A DNA stretch of 64,000 bases from Acidobacteriota bacterium (GTDB lineage Bacteria > Acidobacteriota > Thermoanaerobaculia > Gp7-AA8): NCBI GenBank assembly GCA_021781455.1, contig JAJXWV010000047.1:186001-250000 (forward strand), read 5' to 3'. A program made the translations under genes and the position numbers. This document shows, piece by piece, positions 24,754 to 32,013 of this stretch (the first letter of the stretch is position 1; each line of letters begins with the position of its first letter). The notes beneath the pieces are model-generated. The model was given only the letters and a program-made list of their open reading frames with translations, was not told the origin of the DNA and did no database searches.

Positions 24754-25665
24754 TCATCGCCTTCTTTTCACTCTTTCCCTGAAGAACCGCAAGAGCCCCC
24801 GATCGTAGGGAATCGCGGTCGACACTTCCAGATGGTCGATGCCGGCGGTGATGAAGCGGCGCTCGAGGTCGCTGCTGCGCTGCGCCGCGCGGCGGGCCAC
24901 CTCGTTGCGCCGCAGGTCCACGAGCCGCGTCTCACCGGTCTCGTCATCGACCAGGCGCACCAGGCCGCGGTCGGGAAAGCGCTGTTCCCGCGGATCGGTG
25001 AGGGCGATCGCCACCACGTCATGGCGCCGGTTCAAACGCCGCAGGGGATTCTCGAACTCCAGGTCGAGAAAATCGGAGATGACGATGACGACCGAGCGCT
25101 TGATGGCCACGCGGTTCATGAACGTGGCTGCCGCTGCCAGATCGGCACCACCGGCGCAGCCTCCCGTCGCCGCGGCCACGGCGGCGTGCACGAGCACCTG
25201 GGCGTGGGCGCGGCCGCGGCGCGGCGGGATGAACCGCTGTGCGCTCTTCGAGAAGAGCAGAAGCCCGACGCGATCGGAGTTCTCCACGGCCGAGAATGCG
25301 AAGACCGACACCAGCTCCGCGGCGATGTCGATCTTCCGCCAGTCCACCGAGCCGAAGGCCATCGAGCCCGAGACGTCGACGGCCACCAGGATGGTCAGGT
25401 CGCGCTCCTCGATGAATTCCTTCACGTGAGGCACGCCGCTCCGCGCGGTCACGTTCCAGTCGATGCTGCGGATGTCGTCGCCCGGCTGGTACTCGCGCAC
25501 CTGCGAGAACTCGATCCCGCGGCCGTGGAACGCGGAGTGGTAATCGCCCGCGAAACCGGCGCGGATCAGCCGGGCGCTGACGATCTCCAGGTCGCTCACC
25601 CGCCTCTGCAGTGGTTTCCGCGTCTCGCGCGGCTTGCGCTTGAAGCGCTCGAACAATGAAAGCAT
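24754..25665 (-). CDS. DUF58 domain protein (VWA-like), MoxR partner
   Basis: 303 aa, no signal peptide. The DUF58 signature GRGIEFSQVREYQPGDDIRSIDWNVTAR lies at about 48-75, followed by a VWA-like domain with DVSGSM (MIDAS) and a distal VISDFLD. Such proteins are encoded beside MoxR ATPases and are considered their substrate adaptors. It is the second gene of the cluster; both gaps around it are filled by CTGAGTN arrays. No Shine-Dalgarno precedes the ATG. Confidence 0.88.
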   Translation of the reverse strand: MLSLFERFKRKPRETRKPLQRRVSDLEIVSARLIRAGFAGDYHSAFHGRGIEFSQVREYQPGDDIRSIDWNVTARSGVPHVKEFIEERDLTILVAVDVSGSMAFGSVDWRKIDIAAELVSVFAFSAVENSDRVGLLLFSKSAQRFIPPRRGRAHAQVLVHAAVAAATGGCAGGADLAAAATFMNRVAIKRSVVIVISDFLDLEFENPLRRLNRRHDVVAIALTDPREQRFPDRGLVRLVDDETGETRLVDLRRNEVARRAAQRSSDLERRFITAGIDHLEVSTAIPYDRGLLRFFRERVKRRR

Positions 25666-25670
25666 GGTTT

Positions 25671-25768
25671 CAGTGCTGAGTACTGAGTGCTGAGTACTGA
25701 GTGCTGAGTACTGAGTGACCCAAGCCGCTCGTCCGACTCAGTACTCAGCACTCAGTACTCAGCACTCG
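25671..25768. repeat. CTGAGTA/CTGAGTG heptamer inverted array
   Basis: Seven units alternating CTGAGTG and CTGAGTA, a 24-nt loop, then ACTCAGTACTCAGCACTCAG and more. The alternation of the variable base is mirrored in the opposite arm. It fills the moxR-DUF58 gap exactly. Confidence 0.95.
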
Positions 25769-26758
25769 TCACGGTACGGGCACCGCTGCGAGAACCTTGT
25801 CGATGATGGCGTCCGCGGTCACGTTCTCCGCGGCGGCTTCGTAACTCAGGACGAGCCGGTGGCGGAGGACATCGTGAGCCACCGCCTTCACGTCCTCGGG
25901 AACGACGAAGGCACGCCCTTCGATGAATGCGTGTGCTTTGGCCACGTGTGCCAGCGCCAGCGTGGCCCGCGGTGAGGCGCCGAAGGCTACGTGCGGAGCG
26001 ATGGCGGCGAGACCGTGCTGCGACGGCTGGCGCGTGGCCGTGACCAGCTGGACGGCGTAGCGGCCGATCCGGTCGTCGACGTGCACCGCGGCCGCGAGGC
26101 GAGCCACTTCGTGAATGGCGTCGAGCTGCAGCACCTTGTGAACCGCCACCGGCTCGGCGGTCGGATCGAGATAGAGGTTGAGCATGCGCAGCTCCTCGTC
26201 GGCATTCGGATAGTCGACCCGAAGCTTCATCACGAAACGATCCACCTGCGCTTCGGGCAGCGCGTAGGTCCCCTCGTGCTCGATCGGATTCTGCGTGGCG
26301 ATGACCACGAACGGGTCGGGCAGCGGGTACGACGTGTTGCCGATCGTCACCTGCCGCTCCTGCATCGCCTCGAGCAGTGCGCTCTGCACCTTCGCCGGCG
26401 CGCGGTTGATCTCGTCGGCCAGGACCAGATTCGCGAAGATCGGCCCGAAGCGCGGCGTGAACGTGCGGTTCCCCGGATCGAAGATGAGCGTGCCGGTGAT
26501 GTCGGCCGGAAGAAGGTCGGGCGTGAACTGGATCCGCTTGAACGAGGCGTCGATGGCACCGGCCAGCGTCTTCACCAGGAGCGTCTTGGCCAGTCCCGGC
26601 AGCCCTTCCACCAGAACGTGGCCGCGGATCAGCAGCGCGATCACCAGCCGGTCCACGACCGCCTGCTGACCGATCACCGCTCGGCCGACCTCCTGGCGAA
26701 GACGGCCGATGACCTCGTGGGAGTTGCGGAGGGCCTGTTCCGCGGCGAGTTGGTCCAT
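25769..26758 (-). CDS. moxR: MoxR-family AAA+ ATPase
   Basis: 329-aa AAA+ ATPase, first gene of the Bat cluster. Walker A GLPGLAKT at 52-59, Walker B LVLADEIN at 111-118 with catalytic E116, sensor 1 FVVIATQNP and the arginine-finger region ALPEAQVDRFVMKL are all intact. MoxR proteins act as chaperones in maturation of complexes together with DUF58/VWA proteins. The long inverted heptamer array 26778-26949 lies upstream and divides it from the divergent ksgA. Confidence 0.95.
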   Translation of the reverse strand: MDQLAAEQALRNSHEVIGRLRQEVGRAVIGQQAVVDRLVIALLIRGHVLVEGLPGLAKTLLVKTLAGAIDASFKRIQFTPDLLPADITGTLIFDPGNRTFTPRFGPIFANLVLADEINRAPAKVQSALLEAMQERQVTIGNTSYPLPDPFVVIATQNPIEHEGTYALPEAQVDRFVMKLRVDYPNADEELRMLNLYLDPTAEPVAVHKVLQLDAIHEVARLAAAVHVDDRIGRYAVQLVTATRQPSQHGLAAIAPHVAFGASPRATLALAHVAKAHAFIEGRAFVVPEDVKAVAHDVLRHRLVLSYEAAAENVTADAIIDKVLAAVPVP

Positions 26759-26777
26759 GCGCTTCGTAGTCTAAAAC

Positions 26778-26949
26778 GAGATCGCAGATAGCAGATCGCA
26801 GATCGCAGATCGCAGGTGGAGATCGCAAAGGGCAGGAGGATCCGGAGTTACCCGTTACCTGACGGTTGAGTGAGCAGACAGGACGCGCCCGGCTCGCAAC
26901 TCCACCTGCGATCTGCCATCTGCCATCTGCCATCTGCCATCTGCGATCT
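26778..26949. repeat. Long heptamer inverted array (unit ATCGCAG / ATCTGCC) between divergent genes
   Basis: GATCGCAGATCGCAGATCGC and GGTGGAGATCGCA on the left, CAACTCCACCTGCGATCTGC and four CCATCTG units on the right. The arms are about 40 bp with an 80-nt interior containing GTTACCCGTTACCTGACGG. It spans the whole moxR-ksgA promoter region, so any promoter must lie inside it. Confidence 0.93.
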
Positions 26950-26961
26950 AAACTGCGCAGG

Positions 26962-27735
26962 ATGTCGAAGCCGAAAAAGAAATGGGGCCAGAACTTCCTC
27001 CGCAACCGTGGCGCGGCCGAGCGCATCGTGGCGGCGGTCGAGCCGCGCGACGGCGAGATCGTCCTGGAGATCGGTCCCGGCGAAGGTGCACTCACCGAGA
27101 AGCTCCTCGACCTCGGCCGCCCGACGGTGGCCATCGAGATCGATCCCGAGCTCGCGGCGCGCATGCGCAGCCGCTTCGGCGACCGGCTGACCGTCGTCAA
27201 CGCAGACGCCATCGATGCGGACCTGCCGCAGCAGCCGTACCGGGCTGTCGGCAATCTTCCCTACAACGCCGGTACGCCGATCCTCCGCCGCGTCATCGCC
27301 GATCCCCGCTGCCGCCGGGCCGTCTTCATGCTGCAGAAGGAAGTCGCCGAGCGGCTCGTGGCCCATCCAAGAGACGAGCCTTACGGATATCTGACGCTCT
27401 ATGCGCAGCTGTTCGCTGACTCCCGCATCCTGATGACGCTCGAGCCGAAGTCCTTCCACCCCGCGCCGAAAGTGCGCAGCGCGGTGGTGGTCCTGGACCC
27501 AGTGCCGCCGCGCTACACCTGCGACCGCGAACGCCTGATCGCGCTGATCAGCGCCTCCTTCCGCATGCGCCGCAAGAAACTGGTCAATAACTTGACTGAT
27601 TGGCTCGACCTCTCCCGCGATGCGGTGCACGAGGCCATCGCCGCCGCCGGCCTCCCGGAAGGCGTGCGCGCCGAGGAGATGTCGCTGCAGGAGTTCGACG
27701 CTCTCTGCCGGGCCATCGCTCACAGGGAGCTGTGA
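26962..27735 (+). CDS. ksgA: 16S rRNA (adenine1518-N6/adenine1519-N6)-dimethyltransferase
   Basis: 257 aa from the ATG at 26962; an earlier in-frame ATG lies in repeat DNA. SAM-binding motif EIGPGEGALT at 36-45, acidic EID at 59-61, and catalytic NLPY at 98-101. The N-terminal KKKWGQNFLRN is the standard KsgA opening. The C-terminal domain has FRMRRKKLVNNL. It dimethylates two adjacent adenines in helix 45 of 16S rRNA during small-subunit assembly. The start has only a short AGG directly before it. Confidence 0.95.
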   Translation: MSKPKKKWGQNFLRNRGAAERIVAAVEPRDGEIVLEIGPGEGALTEKLLDLGRPTVAIEIDPELAARMRSRFGDRLTVVNADAIDADLPQQPYRAVGNLPYNAGTPILRRVIADPRCRRAVFMLQKEVAERLVAHPRDEPYGYLTLYAQLFADSRILMTLEPKSFHPAPKVRSAVVVLDPVPPRYTCDRERLIALISASFRMRRKKLVNNLTDWLDLSRDAVHEAIAAAGLPEGVRAEEMSLQEFDALCRAIAHREL

Positions 27736-27803
27736 GCGGCCTCCTATGGCCTTCGCGCTCCGCCCTCTTGCTCCAAGGGTAGAATCCGGAAATCAAGACC
27801 GAC

Positions 27804-27810
27804 AAGGAGG
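27804..27810 (+). promoter_or_regulatory. Ribosome binding site deciding a GTG start
   Basis: AAGGAGG seven nt before GTG 27818, fixing the start of the large secreted protein well inside a frame that is open to 27620. Confidence 0.85.
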
Positions 27811-27817
27811 CCCCATC

Positions 27818-30421
27818 GTGTCCCGAAGCATCGTCGCGATCCTCACGCTCGCTGCCGCCATCACCCTCGTCGCCCCGGCAGGAGCTTCCGCCCAGCAGAC
27901 GCAGTACCCGTGCAACCTGGGCATGGTCATGAGCTGTTCGAACGGACAGTGCACCTCGACTACCGCGAATAACGGATCGAACGCCTGCACGGGCACGATC
28001 TTCACCGGCTTCGTCGCCGAGGCGAACACCGCCACCTTCACGAATTTCCAGCCGGGCATCAGCCTGACCGGCTCGCAGTGCATCGACTCCGCCGCCTTCC
28101 CCGGACAACAGGTCAATTTCGCGTGGTGCACCGGCACGGGATCGCTCGCCGCCGGAGCGAGCTTCACGTCGACAGTCACGACGAACGCGCCGGCCAATAC
28201 GCAGCTCTTCGCCCTCACCGAGGTCCTCGACCCGGCCGTCCAGACGGTTCTCGGATTCGCGTACGCCGTCAACAACGCCACCGCAGGGACGTGTACGCCG
28301 GACGCAGGCGTTCCCAACGCGACCCTCGCCGGCGTGGCCTACAAACTGACGTGGAGCGCGGTTTCCGAGCCCGGCGCGACCTATATGGTCGATGAGTCCA
28401 CGACGCCCGATTTCAGCGCCATCACCTCGACCCAGACCACCAGCGCCACCAGCCTGGAGTTTCAGCACACGGCGGCCGGCAGGTACTACTACCGCGTCCG
28501 CGCCACCACCTGCGGCGGACAGCCGGGAACGTATTCCAATATCGCGTCGATCCTGGTCCAGGCGCCGCCCACGCCGTCGACGACCGGAACCACCGACGTC
28601 GTCGTTCCGTTTGGTACGACCACGCCGTTCGTGATTCCGATGCCGATCCAGCTGCCGACCTCGGATGCCGGTTACGCCTTCTCGGCCACCACGGACCAGC
28701 CGTCCTTCTACAGCGTCATGCCGCCGTCCGGAACAGTTCCTGCGAGCGGATTGCTGAATCTCGCCATCACGGCCAGCCCCGCCAATCTGCCGCCCGGCGC
28801 GAGCACCGGAACCCTGCTCCTCACCCTCACCCCCCCGGTCACGGCGAACCGGGTCCAACCGCTCGCCAGCACGACCGTCTCGCTGCCGGTCTCCGTCACT
28901 CTCGTCACGCCGGTCACTCCGGGCGCGAAATCGCTCCCGCCGGCGAACGCGCTGGTCATCCCTGCGGTCGGTCACCTCGTCGGCCAGGGGAACACGCCAT
29001 TCGTCTCCGACGTCCGCCTGACCAACGCCAGCACGAGCGCGATCAACTACCAGGTCACGTACACGGCCGCCAACCCCAACGGCGCAACGACCGGACAGAT
29101 CACTAACGTCACGGTGCAGCCCGGAACCACGATCGCGCTCAACGACGTGGCCAAGGATTTCTTCGGTGTCGGCGCGAGCGGCACCTCCGCCGATACGGGC
29201 TTGGGCGCTCTCGAGATTCGTCCGACCAACAGCGCCTCGCTGGCGACGTATGTGTCGAGCCGTACCTACGCCACGACGAGCAGCGGCACGTATGGCCAGT
29301 TCATCGCGGCCATCCCGTTCTCGCAATTCGCCAGTGCCGTTTCGCAATTGCCGGCGAACCCGTATACGCCGGCGCCGCCCAGCAATGCGACTATCAGCTT
29401 CCAGCAGGTCGCGCAGTCGGACAGGTTCCACACGAACCTCGGTCTGGTCGAGGGATCGGGCACTCCCGCGAAAGGCACCATCAACATCTACGACGATAAC
29501 GGCACTCTCGTGAAGAGCGTGCCGCTCGATCTGAATCCCGGCCAGCAGACGCAGATCAGCCTCCCCGATCTCGGCGTGACGAACCTCGACGACGGCCGGA
29601 TCGAGATCAAGGTCACCTCGCCCACCGGTGCGGTCACCGGCTATGCCTCGGTCGCCGACAACATCACGCACGATCCGCTGGCGGTCATTCCAGTCGTGCC
29701 ATCGTCGATCCATGCCACGCGCTACGTCCTCCCAGGCATCGCCGAATACGTCTTCCCGGACGGCCGCAATTTCCACTCGGACATGCGCGTCTTCAACGGC
29801 GGGACCAACCCGGCCAACGTCACGCTCACGCTTTACGGCGCCGACGCGACAGGCAAGGCGGTCACGATTCCGGCGCCCGCGTTCACCCTCGCGCCGGGGC
29901 AGGTCGAGCGCCTCGACAACGTCCTGGCGAACTACTTCAAGCTCGGCGCCGGCTCGAACTACGGCGGAGCGGTCGTCGCCACGTCCGACAGCGATTCCTC
30001 GCTCGTCGTTACCGGTCGCACGTACAGCAGCAACGCCGACGGCGGCACATTCGGTCAGTTCATCCCCGGCGTCACGCCCGGCCAGGGCATCCGCCTCGGC
30101 GACCGCCCGCTGCAGATCCTTCAGCTCGAGCAGTCGGCGCAGTTCCGGTCGAACATCGGACTCGCGGAAGTGTCAGGAAACCCGGTGGACGGAAAGATCA
30201 CGCTGATTCTGCCGGATGCGAAAGTAGCCCCGATCTACCCTTTCCATCTCGACGCCAACAGCTTCCTGCAACCGCCGCTCGCCAATATTCTCCCCGCCAG
30301 CACAACGGCCTATAACGTCCGCGCGATCGTCGAGGTCACGGGCGGAAGCGGAAAGCTCGCCGCGTACGGATCGGTGGTCGACAGGAAGAGCAGCGACCCG
30401 ACGTACGTGCCGGCGCAGTAG
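27818..30421 (+). CDS. Large secreted modular surface protein
   Basis: 867 aa from a GTG with a strong ribosome binding site. The signal peptide is VSRSIVAILTLAAAITLVAPAGASAQ. Residues about 30-150 have several cysteines. About 155-250 is fibronectin-III-like (YKLTWSAVSEPGATYMVDES ... YYYRVRATTCGG). From about 370 two long related modules follow, each with a beta-sandwich opening (VSDVRLTNAS / HSDMRVFNGG), a Y-x-S-R-T-Y / GTFGQFI or GTYGQFI segment, and a F-x-x-N-L/I-GL-V/A-E motif. No enzyme motif, sortase signal or outer-membrane anchor is evident. Similar modules are common in Acidobacteriota secretomes (recollection, not searched). Probably adhesive or structural. Confidence 0.75.
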   Translation: MSRSIVAILTLAAAITLVAPAGASAQQTQYPCNLGMVMSCSNGQCTSTTANNGSNACTGTIFTGFVAEANTATFTNFQPGISLTGSQCIDSAAFPGQQVNFAWCTGTGSLAAGASFTSTVTTNAPANTQLFALTEVLDPAVQTVLGFAYAVNNATAGTCTPDAGVPNATLAGVAYKLTWSAVSEPGATYMVDESTTPDFSAITSTQTTSATSLEFQHTAAGRYYYRVRATTCGGQPGTYSNIASILVQAPPTPSTTGTTDVVVPFGTTTPFVIPMPIQLPTSDAGYAFSATTDQPSFYSVMPPSGTVPASGLLNLAITASPANLPPGASTGTLLLTLTPPVTANRVQPLASTTVSLPVSVTLVTPVTPGAKSLPPANALVIPAVGHLVGQGNTPFVSDVRLTNASTSAINYQVTYTAANPNGATTGQITNVTVQPGTTIALNDVAKDFFGVGASGTSADTGLGALEIRPTNSASLATYVSSRTYATTSSGTYGQFIAAIPFSQFASAVSQLPANPYTPAPPSNATISFQQVAQSDRFHTNLGLVEGSGTPAKGTINIYDDNGTLVKSVPLDLNPGQQTQISLPDLGVTNLDDGRIEIKVTSPTGAVTGYASVADNITHDPLAVIPVVPSSIHATRYVLPGIAEYVFPDGRNFHSDMRVFNGGTNPANVTLTLYGADATGKAVTIPAPAFTLAPGQVERLDNVLANYFKLGAGSNYGGAVVATSDSDSSLVVTGRTYSSNADGGTFGQFIPGVTPGQGIRLGDRPLQILQLEQSAQFRSNIGLAEVSGNPVDGKITLILPDAKVAPIYPFHLDANSFLQPPLANILPASTTAYNVRAIVEVTGGSGKLAAYGSVVDRKSSDPTYVPAQ

Positions 30422-30440
30422 CCGAACGGCAATTCCTCGA

Positions 30441-30490
30441 GGTGCGGCGGCGGCGCGGGCCGCCGCCGCACCGGCCGGCTGGCAGCCGGC
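30441..30490 (+). terminator. GC-rich hairpin pair, possible terminator without T-tract
   Basis: GGTGCGGCGGCGG (30441-30453) pairs perfectly with CCGCCGCCGCACC (30460-30472), followed at once by GCCGGCTGGCAGCCGGC. It is located 20 nt after the stop of the surface-protein gene. Confidence 0.6.
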
Positions 30491-30594
30491 GCTCCGCGCC
30501 GTTCCACAAGAGTTTCAGGGATTTGGTGATCCGGCTCACCTCCTCCAAATAACCCGGCACTGCTGTTGCTGTGTCCGGCGTCGGAGGTATGGAC

Positions 30595-31581
30595 ATGCCG
30601 CCTTCACGGCGCAAAACGGACTCGCACGCGGAACCGCAGCGAATGCGGATTCTCGCCGTCGACGACGATCGCGCCTACCTCCGTTTCCTGCAGCTGCTGC
30701 TCAGGCGAGCAGGGTTCGAAGTGGCTGTCGCCCCCGACGGCGCCGCAGCGCTCCAGAAGGTGTACGAAGACCACGACATCTCGCTGGTGTTGATGGACCT
30801 CGCCATGCCCGGGATGGACGGGATCGAGACTGTCCGCCAGCTGCGTGCGTGCGCCGATCCCTCGCTCTACGTCATTCTTCTCACCGCATACGCGGATCCC
30901 GATACCAAGCTGCGGGCGCTGAAAAACGGTCTCGATGATTTCCTCGCCAAGACCGCCAGTGCCCCGGAAATCGTGGCAAAGATCCGAAGCGCGGCCCGGC
31001 GCATCGACCTCGAAAAGCGGCTGCACCTCGAGAACGCCGCCCTTCAGGCCATGGCCCTGACCGACGAGCTCACGGGAATCGCGAACCGGCGCGCGCTCTT
31101 CGGCGCCGCCGCAGAGATGTTGCGCGTTTCCCGCCGCGTCAGCGCCGCCATCTTCGACATCGACCGTTTCAAGGACATCAACGATACGCACGGCCACCTG
31201 GCCGGCGACCGGGTCCTGGCCGGCGTCGCGCAGGCGCTCAAGGGCTGCTCGCGCGTCGGCGACCTCCTGGCGCGCTATGGCGGCGACGAGTTCGTGCTGC
31301 TCTTGCCCGAAACTTCGGAACGCGAAGCACGCCAGATCGCCAATCGCATCCGCAAGGCCATTGCCGAGCTCGCGTGGCAATCTGCGTCAGGCGCGGGGGC
31401 CATCCGCGTCACTGCCAGCACCGGCGTGAGCACCTCCACCTCCTCCGCCCGGCTCGAAGCGGCCGAGCTCATCGATCGCGCCGATGCCGAGCTCCTCCGC
31501 GCCAAGAAACACGTCGCCGAGAACGACCGCCCGCGTCGTCGCAAGCGCAAGGCGTCCGAGGCGCGGCCGGCGGCGGAGTGA
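30595..31581 (+). CDS. Response regulator diguanylate cyclase (REC-GGDEF)
   Basis: 328 aa from the ATG at 30595, which lies 7 nt after GGAGG; a GTG at 30571 is possible but lies before the ribosome binding site. The REC domain (about 15-125) has the acidic pair DDD, the phospho-acceptor D in LVLMDLAMPG (about residue 68) and the conserved K in DFLAKTAS. After a short linker helix, the GGDEF domain (about 150-310) has an intact YGGDEF active site and an RxxD inhibitory site (RVGD) five residues before it. It should make cyclic di-GMP when phosphorylated, with product inhibition. The last codons are Lys/Arg-rich and the TGA is part of a heptamer array. Confidence 0.92.
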   Translation: MPPSRRKTDSHAEPQRMRILAVDDDRAYLRFLQLLLRRAGFEVAVAPDGAAALQKVYEDHDISLVLMDLAMPGMDGIETVRQLRACADPSLYVILLTAYADPDTKLRALKNGLDDFLAKTASAPEIVAKIRSAARRIDLEKRLHLENAALQAMALTDELTGIANRRALFGAAAEMLRVSRRVSAAIFDIDRFKDINDTHGHLAGDRVLAGVAQALKGCSRVGDLLARYGGDEFVLLLPETSEREARQIANRIRKAIAELAWQSASGAGAIRVTASTGVSTSTSSARLEAAELIDRADAELLRAKKHVAENDRPRRRKRKASEARPAAE

Positions 31582-31655
31582 GTACTGAGTACTGAGTACT
31601 GAGTACTGAGTACTGAGTACTGAGTACTGAGTACTGAGTGCTGAGCACTCAGCAC
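31579..31655. repeat. CTGAGTA heptamer array, near-perfect
   Basis: Nine tandem ACTGAGT units from the stop codon of the cyclase gene (TGA at 31579-31581 is within the first unit), then CTGAGTGCTGAGCACTCAGC, which folds back. It ends at the -35 element of the csoR promoter. Confidence 0.96.
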
Positions 31656-31684
31656 TTGACCTATATACCCTACCGGGGTATGGT
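31656..31684 (+). promoter_or_regulatory. csoR promoter with overlapping copper-repressor operator
   Basis: TTGACC (31656-31661), 17 nt, TATGGT (31679-31684). Between and overlapping them lies ATACCCTACCGGGGTAT (31665-31681), a pseudo-palindrome of the CsoR operator type (TACCC-N4-GGGGTA). The expected transcription start falls at about 31691, next to the ATG at 31692, so the mRNA may be leaderless. Confidence 0.82.
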
Positions 31685-31691
31685 CCCCATC

Positions 31692-32003
31692 ATGAAGCAA
31701 CCCCCGAAACCAGAGCACGCCCACGGCAGCGACGAGACCCTCAAACAGCAGTCCGTCGTCCGGCTCAAGCGCATCGAAGGACAGATTCGCGGCCTCCAGA
31801 AGATGGTCGACGACGAGCGCTACTGCGCCGACATCCTCGTGCAGATCGCCGCCGTCCAGGAGTCGCTCCGCGCCGTGGCCCGCCTGCTGCTGCGCAACCA
31901 CCTGCAGTTCTGCGCCACCGCAGCCATCCGCTCCGATGACTCCAGGCGGCGGGACGAAATGTACGACGAGCTCACCGACCTGTTCGCAAAGCTCGTGCGA
32001 TGA
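31692..32003 (+). CDS. csoR: Copper-sensing repressor, CsoR/RcnR family
   Basis: 103-aa all-helical repressor. The Cu(I) ligands are C45, H70 and C74, with the same 25- and 4-residue spacings as the Cys-His-Cys site of characterised CsoR. The core [34 protein letters not shown] is typical. Copper binding releases DNA, which fits the operator overlapping its own promoter. The Cu+ ATPase gene starts 10 nt after the stop, so repressor and exporter form one autoregulated operon. An upstream ATG at 31680 is possible, but it lies inside the promoter. Confidence 0.94.
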   Translation: MKQPPKPEHAHGSDETLKQQSVVRLKRIEGQIRGLQKMVDDERYCADILVQIAAVQESLRAVARLLLRNHLQFCATAAIRSDDSRRRDEMYDELTDLFAKLVR

Positions 32004-32013
32004 GGCCCACACC

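Noticed and set aside
31579..31655. Phase-variable promoter through changes in array length before csoR
   Set aside because: The array ends before the -35 box, and the -35 to -10 spacing lies wholly outside it, so unit loss or gain would not alter promoter geometry.
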